Shown here in pieces: positions 5,769 to 11,318 of a DNA stretch of 13,228 bases. The notes beneath the pieces are model-generated. The model did no database searches and was not told where the DNA came from. It saw only the letters and a program-made list of their open reading frames with translations. Location of the stretch: assembly GCA_964196195.1 (NCBI GenBank), contig CAXMSE010000031.1, forward strand, positions 1-13,228. Reading direction: 5' to 3'. The DNA is from OFTM10 sp964196195 (GTDB taxonomy: Bacteria > Actinomycetota > Acidimicrobiia > Acidimicrobiales > Aldehydirespiratoraceae). The first letter of the stretch is position 1. Each line of letters starts with the position of its first letter. The translations under genes and the position numbers were made by a program.

Positions 5769-6032
5769 CAACTCGACCGCGAGCGAGCCGGCTTCATCAA
5801 CCGCGAGTTCGATGCCCTGTGTATGGACGCAATCGTCAACGACCCGGAATGGATCGCGAGCCACTCGATCCTCGACCTCGTCGAGAAGGCCAGCTCTCAG
5901 GGTGTCGAGGTGATCCAATGGTTGATGATGCGCGGCGCCCTCCTCAGCACGGTCACCGAACTCCACCGCAATTATCACATCCCCATCTCCAACACCGGCG
6001 CCGGCCTGATGCTCCTGGAGAACACTCGCTGA
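5769..6032 (+). pseudogene. ligB: C-terminal remnant of ligB (protocatechuate 4,5-dioxygenase beta subunit, class III extradiol)
   Basis: The frame from CAA 5769 gives 87 residues beginning QLDRERAGFINREFD and continuing through SSQGVEVIQWLMMRGAL (about 42-58), YHIPISNTGAGLMLLENTR and a stop. It aligns without gaps in this region to LigB as I remember it (HQLQGPRAGLINKEFD, EGVELVMWLIMRGAL, YHIPASNTALGAMIL). If the first Gln is LigB residue 196, the Glu of GVEV falls at 242, the known third iron ligand. The other iron ligands (His12, His61) and the catalytic His195 would lie in the missing 195 codons. The fragment is out of frame with the ligA start at 5689 and has no start signal of its own; ATG 5823 is internal. 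It cannot encode a working dioxygenase as written. Confidence 0.85.
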
Positions 6033-6062
6033 CCGCCTGACGGTTATGAAAAGAGAGACCCC

Positions 6063-6569
6063 GTGTCCGACGATTCCCCAACCACACCCACCGCGCCGAC
6101 GCTCGGGCTGAGACACGCCGTGTTATGGGTGACCGATCCGAGGAAATCGGCGACGTTCTACGCCGAAGCCCTGGGGTTGGTGGTCAAGAGCGACGGCGAC
6201 ACCGCCGTCTTCATGACCTCCCCCGGCTCCGCCACCGACCACGACCTCGGCCTCTTCCAAGCACCGTTGGAGCAGCGTCCCGATCCCCGCCAGATCGGTC
6301 TCTACCATCTGGCCTGGGAAGTGGCCACGCTGGCCGACCTGCAGGCTGCCAAGGCCCGGCTCTCCACCATGGGAGCTCTCGTCGGCGAAAACAACCACGG
6401 CGTCAGCCGCAGCCTCTACTGCCAGGACCCCGACGGCATCGAGTTCGAGGTCATGTGGGAAGTGCCCGAACACCTCCTCGACCCGCAAGGCACCACCAAC
6501 ACGCCTCTCGATTTCGATGCCGACTTCCAACGCTTCGGTGCCGATGCACCGGGACGGGGCGCCTCCTGA
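6063..6569 (+). CDS. VOC-superfamily protein, single-domain catechol 2,3-dioxygenase/glyoxalase-like
   Basis: The 168 residues form one vicinal-oxygen-chelate module of two beta-alpha-beta-beta-beta repeats. Likely metal ligands are H18 (LRHAVLWV), H82 (YHLAWEV) and E129 (GIEFEVMW). NNHGVSRSLYCQDPDG (110-125) matches the DHGVS-type motif that supplies the active-site histidine in CatE-like type I extradiol dioxygenases. Two-domain ring-cleavage enzymes run about 300 residues; this one-domain form could be a dioxygenase, isomerase or glyoxalase. The GTG start at 6063 follows AAGAGAGA and lies 30 bp after the ligB remnant, so the gene was probably cotranscribed with ligAB. No ring-cleavage activity can be concluded from the sequence. 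Confidence 0.85.
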   Translation: MSDDSPTTPTAPTLGLRHAVLWVTDPRKSATFYAEALGLVVKSDGDTAVFMTSPGSATDHDLGLFQAPLEQRPDPRQIGLYHLAWEVATLADLQAAKARLSTMGALVGENNHGVSRSLYCQDPDGIEFEVMWEVPEHLLDPQGTTNTPLDFDADFQRFGADAPGRGAS

Positions 6570-6580
6570 GCACCACCGAG

Positions 6581-7282
6581 ATGGTCGTCATCATCGTGAT
6601 GTCGACCATCGGGGCTTCAGTGCAGGGGTCGCTCGGGATCGGGCTGGCGATGGTGGCCGGGCCTGCCCTCATCTCCATCGACTCCGGCTTCGCCCCCGGC
6701 CCCCTTCTGCTCGCGGGCCAGGTGATCGGGCTTCGTCACGTCATGGCTGAGCGCCGCCACATCGACCGCGCCATCTACCGCAGGTGCCTCTATGGGCTCC
6801 CCTTCGGTTTGGCCGCAGGGTTAGCCATCCTCATCGCAGTCGATGAAGGCACCCTCGCGATCATCATCGGGTCGCTCACAGCGGCGGCCGCCGTCAGTCT
6901 TCTCGGCGGGGTGAAGATTCCCCGCCATCCGGGCGTGGATGTCACCGCCGGAGCGGTGACGAGCCTGGCCAGCGTGACCGCGGGCTTGCCGGGTCCTGCC
7001 ATGGCGATTGCCTTCAGCGAACTCGAACCATCGAGGATGCGGGGAACGACTTCCGCCCTTGTCCTGACTCAGGCCGTCGTGGCCTTCGCCGGGCTCGTTC
7101 TCACCGACAATTTCGGCATCGACGAATTGGAGCTCACCACCTGGCTTCTCCCCGGCGTGGTGCTCGGCCTTCTCGCGGCCCGAACCGTTCGGGGCTATGT
7201 GGATCGGAGCTGGTTTCGCACCGCTGTACTCACCATGGCCTTGGTCGGAGGTGTGGCCCTCGTTGCCCGCGAGCTGCTCTGA
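6581..7282 (+). CDS. TauE/SafE-family membrane transporter
   Basis: This 233-residue hydrophobic protein has about seven or eight predicted membrane spans. It has the family's GSLGIGLAMVAGPALISID signature near the N-terminus and a second related GLPGPAMAIAF in the middle, reflecting the internal repeat of TauE/SafE proteins. Family members move sulfite, sulfoacetate or other organic anions, and direction and substrate are rarely predictable. The start at 6581 is the first ATG after the VOC stop (11 bp gap). It lacks a clear ribosome-binding site, so translational coupling is likely; an ATG at 6599 is an alternative. Its place behind ligAB and the VOC gene suggests an aromatic or dicarboxylic acid as cargo (inference). 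The gene converges on the MBL-fold gene with 30 bp between stops, where I see no clear terminator hairpin. Confidence 0.83.
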   Translation: MVVIIVMSTIGASVQGSLGIGLAMVAGPALISIDSGFAPGPLLLAGQVIGLRHVMAERRHIDRAIYRRCLYGLPFGLAAGLAILIAVDEGTLAIIIGSLTAAAAVSLLGGVKIPRHPGVDVTAGAVTSLASVTAGLPGPAMAIAFSELEPSRMRGTTSALVLTQAVVAFAGLVLTDNFGIDELELTTWLLPGVVLGLLAARTVRGYVDRSWFRTAVLTMALVGGVALVARELL

Positions 7283-7312
7283 CCCACCTGTGCAACCCCA
7301 CCCCTGTTGGAG

Positions 7313-8179
7313 TCACCCCAGCGTGACGGTGTAGAGGTCATCGGCCACCACCAATTCGCCTTCGAACCCGCCGGAACGGATGTCGTCGACGAACACCTGA
7401 CGCTCCTCATCGGTGGCAGGCGCCGGAATCAGGTGGGTGAGCACGAGCGTGGCTACCTCGAGCTCGCGTGCCTGGGCCCCGATCAGTCGCGTATCGGCGT
7501 GGTAGTCGAGTATGAACCGCCGAGATTGGGGCAGGGCTTCGATCTCCTCGAAACGCATCGCTTCATAGATCAGCACATCGGCTCCGGCCGCCAGTTGGGC
7601 GACCTCGTCGCACACAATCGTGTCGCCGCTGATCGCCACCACACCGTCGGGAGTGTCGACACGGAACCCCACCGCGGGGTGCACAGGCTCGTGGCGCACC
7701 CTCCCTGCGCTGACCACCACGTCGCCGCCCCCCTCGCGGCCGCTCCGCCACACCTCGGTGGGCTTCGAGGGGAGGTCGAAGCCGATGATCTCGATCTCGG
7801 GCTCGTCGGTTCGGCCCGAATGGGCGAGACGCACTTCGATATCATCTCGCCAGGCATCGAGCATCTCGCTGAGGAAAGAAACCGACGGACCGGCCGGTGC
7901 GACGATCGGCAGCGGAGGCATCGAGTGGGTTCGGTCCATCACCCAACGGGTGAGAACCAGATCCTGAAGCCCGGTGAGGTGGTCGCTGTGGTGGTGGCTG
8001 ACGAAGACCGCGTCGAGGTCTGTGGGCCAGAGTCCCGCGCCTGCCAGCCTCTGCACGGTGGAGCGGCCGGCATCGAACTGCACGGCGACCTCGTCGTGCT
8101 GAACGAGGACTCCCGGCCCGGCCCGATCAGCGTCGGGGATCGGGCAACCGGTTCCGGTGATGGTGGTGGTGGTGGTCAT
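7313..8179 (-). CDS. MBL-fold metallo-hydrolase (RNase Z/arylsulfatase-like subgroup)
   Basis: The 288 residues carry the two-metal metallo-beta-lactamase motif HHHSDH (62-67, HxHxDH), H167 in EPVHPAVGFR, D186 in ISGDT and H249 in LTHLIP. H227 in DYHADT resembles the extra loop of the RNase Z-like subgroup. The GFRVDTPDGVVAISGDT layout fits ElaC/AtsA-type hydrolases. Such proteins include phosphodiesterases, arylsulfatases and lactonases; the length and lack of a signal peptide point to a cytoplasmic hydrolase of unknown substrate. The N-terminus is MTTTTTIT, encoded by a run of GGT on the plus strand (8161-8176) that could slip. There is no visible ribosome-binding site before ATG 8179. It lies 27 bp after the crotonase gene on the same strand, probably one operon. 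Confidence 0.85.
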   Translation of the reverse strand: MTTTTTITGTGCPIPDADRAGPGVLVQHDEVAVQFDAGRSTVQRLAGAGLWPTDLDAVFVSHHHSDHLTGLQDLVLTRWVMDRTHSMPPLPIVAPAGPSVSFLSEMLDAWRDDIEVRLAHSGRTDEPEIEIIGFDLPSKPTEVWRSGREGGGDVVVSAGRVRHEPVHPAVGFRVDTPDGVVAISGDTIVCDEVAQLAAGADVLIYEAMRFEEIEALPQSRRFILDYHADTRLIGAQARELEVATLVLTHLIPAPATDEERQVFVDDIRSGGFEGELVVADDLYTVTLG

Positions 8180-8206
8180 GGTGTCAGTACTCGCGTATCC
8201 GGTCTG

Positions 8207-9019
8207 TTACTCGCAGGTCGGCGAGCCACCGAAATCCGGGGCTCGCTTCTCGCGGTGGCTGGCCAGACCCTCGGCGACGTCGGGCCCCTCGAAACCGATG
8301 AATTCATAGGCCAGTGAAGCATCGAATGCGGGCTCGAACATGCGGTAGGCGTGGTTGAGAGTCCTCTTGGTCCAGCGGATCGCCTGCTGGGCGCCGTCGG
8401 CCAGTTCACGGCTGACGGCGAGGGCCTCATCGAGTACCTGGTCGTCGTCGACGCAGAGAGACACCAGGCCGATGCGCTCAGCTTCTTCACCCGAGAGATC
8501 GCGACATGTGAGCAGGTAGTACTTCGCCTTGGCCATCCCGCACAGCATCGGCCAACAGATGGCGGCATGGTCGCCGGCGGCGACACCCAGCCGGGTATGA
8601 CCGTCGATGATGCGGGCATTGCGACCCACCACCGACACATCGGCCAGAAGTCCGGCGACAAGACCGGCACCGACGGCCGGGCCCCACATCGCGGAGACAA
8701 CCGGTTTCGAGCAGTTGATGACGTTGAGCACGATGTCGCGCGCCTCTCGCAGCACCCTCAGTTTGGTGGCGTAGTCGTTGCGTATCGATTCGATCAGGTC
8801 GAAGCTCCCGCCCGAGGAAAAACCCTTGCCGGCCCCGGCGAGCAGGGCTACACGAACCTCGGGATCGCGGTCGATGGTCAGCCACACATCGGCGAGTTCT
8901 CGGTGGGTGTCGGAATCGACTGAGTTGAGCCCGGGACCCTCCATCGTGAGCTGGAGAACCCCGTCGGCTGGGTTCGCGAATGTAAGGCCCGGGAAGACCT
9001 CGATGTATCTGTCGATCAT
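8207..9019 (-). CDS. enoyl-CoA hydratase/isomerase (crotonase) family protein lacking the classical catalytic glutamates
   Basis: This 270-residue crotonase-fold protein has the two oxyanion-hole segments: GAGKGFSSGGSFD (62-74) and GPAVGAGLVAGLLAD (113-127). It also has the C-terminal helices with AIRWTKRTLN and GFEGPDVAEGLASHREKRAPDF. Aligned without gaps to rat mitochondrial enoyl-CoA hydratase, the two catalytic glutamates (E144, E164) fall on V121 and H141 (DGHTRLGVAAGDHAA). I recall this HTRLGVAAGDHAA type as a widespread actinobacterial subgroup, so it is probably not a simple hydratase. CoA-ester isomerisation, hydrolysis or ring opening are possible. ATG 9019 follows a good AGGAG ribosome-binding site eight bases upstream. 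It leads an operon with the MBL-fold gene and is divergent from moxR. Confidence 0.88.
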   Translation of the reverse strand: MIDRYIEVFPGLTFANPADGVLQLTMEGPGLNSVDSDTHRELADVWLTIDRDPEVRVALLAGAGKGFSSGGSFDLIESIRNDYATKLRVLREARDIVLNVINCSKPVVSAMWGPAVGAGLVAGLLADVSVVGRNARIIDGHTRLGVAAGDHAAICWPMLCGMAKAKYYLLTCRDLSGEEAERIGLVSLCVDDDQVLDEALAVSRELADGAQQAIRWTKRTLNHAYRMFEPAFDASLAYEFIGFEGPDVAEGLASHREKRAPDFGGSPTCE

Positions 9020-9158
9020 GATGATGTCTCCTGTGATCGCGTGGCCTCATGCCACGCCGATAAGCACCGAGTCGCGGAGACGAATCGGCATTGCAGACTC
9101 GACAGTAGGCAAATTGCTCACGGAGAGGCACAATTGACCGCCTTGTGGAGAGGAAAAC
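9020..9158. other. divergent promoter region between the crotonase and moxR genes
   Basis: The 139-bp spacer must hold promoters for both directions. The only structures I see are the ribosome-binding sites at both ends and a loose dyad AATTG (9112-9116) / CAATT (9131-9135). No ATTGT-N2-ACAAT operator is present, which suggests these genes are outside the lig regulon. Confidence 0.4.
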
Positions 9159-10148
9159 ATGACAATGGCGGAGACCGATGACGAGGCGGTGAAGAGGAAG
9201 GTTGCGGGCTTCGCGACCGACTTCGACAAGATCGTCGCCAGCATCGAACAGATCATGAAGGGCAAGCCCGAAGTCGTCGAGCTGGCCGTCACCTGCATTC
9301 TCGCCGACGGGCACCTCCTCATCGAAGACGTGCCCGGGGTCGGAAAGACCTCTCTGGCACGGGCCCTCGCCGAGACGATCGACGGGACCCTCCAGCGAAT
9401 CCAGTTCACCCCCGATCTCTTGCCCAGCGATGTCACCGGCGTGCAGATCTGGAACCGCTCCACCGACACGTTCGAGTTCCACGAGGGGGCGGTGTTCGCC
9501 AACGTGGTGGTGGCCGATGAGATCAACCGCGCCTCACCGAAGACCCAGTCGGCCCTGCTCGAAGTGATGGAGGAGCATCAGGTCACCGTCGACGGATCCC
9601 CCCGCCTCGTGCCCGAGCCCTTCGTCGTGATCGCCACCCAGAACCCGATCGAGCTCGATGGCACCTACGAATTGCCGGAGGCGCAACTCGACCGCTTCCT
9701 CATGCGCCTTCACATCGGATATCCCGACGCGCATTCCGAGATGGCTATCCTCGATCAGCACGAGAAGCGTTGGGATCGCTCCGAACTCATGCCCGTCATC
9801 GACACCACCCGGTTCAATCGCATGACCCGAATCGCCGACAGTGTGCACGTCGGCTTGGCGGTGAAGGAGTACCTCGTCGCAGTCACCGGCGCCACCAGAG
9901 ACCACCCGGCTGTTCGCATCGGCGTGAGCCCCCGCGGGTCGATAGCCCTAGCGAGCTCCGCACGGGCCTGGGCCGCCGCCAACAGCCGCCACTTCGTCAC
10001 CCCCGACGATATTCGCATGCTGGCGCCCCACGTGCTTCCCCATCGGATAATTGTCACTCCCGAGGCCGAACTCCGGGGCATGACAAGCATCGCGGTCGTA
10101 AACGAGATACTCGCCGAGATCCCGGTGAACGAAACCGAGCGAAGCTGA
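9159..10148 (+). CDS. MoxR-family AAA+ ATPase
   Basis: This 329-residue ATPase has Walker A PGVGKT (59-64), Walker B VVVADEIN (116-123), sensor 1 ATQNP (159-163) and the MoxR hallmark block NRASPKTQSALLEVMEEHQV. The lid domain follows, with SPRGSIALASSARAWA. MoxR proteins act as chaperone-like ATPases that activate or insert metal cofactors into partners, often with vWA/DUF58 proteins. The ATG at 9159 follows GGAGAGGAAAAC; an ATG two codons later is possible. It is the first gene of the moxR-DUF58-transglutaminase trio, ending 1 bp before the next ATG. Expected length and complete motifs indicate a functional gene. Confidence 0.95.
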   Translation: MTMAETDDEAVKRKVAGFATDFDKIVASIEQIMKGKPEVVELAVTCILADGHLLIEDVPGVGKTSLARALAETIDGTLQRIQFTPDLLPSDVTGVQIWNRSTDTFEFHEGAVFANVVVADEINRASPKTQSALLEVMEEHQVTVDGSPRLVPEPFVVIATQNPIELDGTYELPEAQLDRFLMRLHIGYPDAHSEMAILDQHEKRWDRSELMPVIDTTRFNRMTRIADSVHVGLAVKEYLVAVTGATRDHPAVRIGVSPRGSIALASSARAWAAANSRHFVTPDDIRMLAPHVLPHRIIVTPEAELRGMTSIAVVNEILAEIPVNETERS

Positions 10149-10149
10149 G

Positions 10150-11289
10150 ATGACCCCCGCCGGGCGCTCGACCCTCGCGGCCGGCCTGGTGATCATCATC
10201 GGGGGGCTCCTCACCGGCTACCCGGCCCTCACCTCGATGGGAGCATCGTTTGTTATAGCGGTGGCGATCGCCCTCACCGTCGTCACCCGGCGGGCCGACA
10301 TCACCAGCACCCGGAGAGTCCGTCCCGAGCGCGTCATGGCCGGTGATGAAGCCAGGACTGAGCTCACGGTCACCAATCGCGGTCGCCGCACCGCTGGTGC
10401 CGGAACCATGCAGGAGCGGATCGGCAACCGGCAGGTGGCGATCGAGCTGCCCCCGCTCGAGCCGGGCGAATCCGTGGTGATCGATCACGTTCTCCCCACC
10501 GATCGTCGGGGTGTATTCGCCATCGGGCCCCTGATCGTCAACCGAGGCGATCCACTCGGCCTGGCCCGTCGCGGCGACGAGTCGTCGGAGCAGGGCCGGC
10601 TCATCGTGCACCCCCTCAGCCATGCTGTGTCTCCTTTCCCGGTAGGACTTCGCCGCGACATGGACGGCATCCCTTCCGGTGAGGGCGCGGAGGGAGGCGT
10701 CACCTTCTCCAGCCTCCGCGAGTACGTACCCGGTGACGACCTGAGGCTCGTGCACTGGCGCTCCTCAGCTCGCGTCGGTGAGCTCATGGTGCGCCGCAAC
10801 ATCGATGTGCACCGGCCCCGCATGAGCGTCATCCTCGATGTGAGTGAAGACGTCTATACCGAAGAGTCGTTCGAGGACGCGGTCCGCGCCGCGGCAAGCA
10901 TCGTGCTAGCCGCAATCACCCGACGCTTCCCGTTCACGCTTCACACCACCGACGGGGGTGTGGTCGACGGCCGGTCGTCGCAGCTCGCGGTGATGGATTT
11001 CCTGGCTTCCGTGCAGCCCAAACCTCAGCCCGGCTCCAGCATCGGGCGAGCTGCACTCGAGGCCAGCCGCGGTCCGACGGGCCTCTCCTGTGCCACCATC
11101 ACGGGTCGAGCCGACGCCGACGCGCTCGCGAGTCTGGGGCCCCTACGCCACCGCTTCGATCAGCTCACCATGGTGCGGATGGGCAGTGCCGAAAGCTCCC
11201 GGGTGTACGAGGTGGGCGGAGCGGTGCTCATCAACGCGGCCACGAGTCTCGACTTCGCAGAAGCATGGAACCGGCGGGTGAGGCAATGA
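10150..11289 (+). CDS. DUF58 domain-containing membrane protein
   Basis: The 379 residues begin with two hydrophobic helices (about 9-23 and 27-45), then a beta-rich segment. The DUF58 signature EYVPGDDLRLVHWRSSAR (191-208) follows, with RVGELMVRR just after it. A vWA-like domain comes next, its first strand MSVILDVSED (225-234) ending in an incomplete MIDAS motif (DxSxD instead of DxSxS). DUF58 proteins are usual partners of MoxR ATPases, and the gene begins 1 bp after the moxR stop. The role is probably in envelope maturation together with the downstream transglutaminase-like protein, but no substrate is known. The 3' end carries one copy of a 26-bp tandem repeat shared with the next gene's leader. 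Confidence 0.93.
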   Translation: MTPAGRSTLAAGLVIIIGGLLTGYPALTSMGASFVIAVAIALTVVTRRADITSTRRVRPERVMAGDEARTELTVTNRGRRTAGAGTMQERIGNRQVAIELPPLEPGESVVIDHVLPTDRRGVFAIGPLIVNRGDPLGLARRGDESSEQGRLIVHPLSHAVSPFPVGLRRDMDGIPSGEGAEGGVTFSSLREYVPGDDLRLVHWRSSARVGELMVRRNIDVHRPRMSVILDVSEDVYTEESFEDAVRAAASIVLAAITRRFPFTLHTTDGGVVDGRSSQLAVMDFLASVQPKPQPGSSIGRAALEASRGPTGLSCATITGRADADALASLGPLRHRFDQLTMVRMGSAESSRVYEVGGAVLINAATSLDFAEAWNRRVRQ

Positions 11290-11318
11290 GAGGGAACCGG
11301 CGGGTGACGCCATGAGAT
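11267..11318 (+). repeat. 26-bp imperfect tandem duplication spanning the DUF58 stop and transglutaminase start
   Basis: Units 11267-11292 and 11293-11318 match at 23 of 26 positions. Each contains GGAACCGGCGGGTGA, ending in CAATGAG or CCATGAG. Unit 1 ends the DUF58 gene and holds an ATGA that would once have been the start/stop overlap; unit 2 supplies the ATG at 11312 now used. The ATG in unit 1 opens only a nine-codon frame. Confidence 0.75.

Noticed and set aside
5823..6032. Small independent gene of 69 codons starting at ATG 5823
   Set aside because: LigB similarity continues upstream of the ATG to 5769, and there is no ribosome-binding site; it is the internal part of the ligB remnant.
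7307..8317. Plus-strand open frame of 336 codons opposite the MBL-fold gene
   Set aside because: The minus strand carries the HxHxDH protein; the plus frame is a compositional shadow despite its length.
8487..9482. Minus-strand open frame spanning the crotonase/moxR divergent region
   Set aside because: It runs antisense through moxR and out of frame through the crotonase gene, with no family pattern.
11286..11315. Short coding frame from the ATG overlapping the DUF58 stop
   Set aside because: It stops after nine codons; it is best explained as the relic of the duplicated start region.
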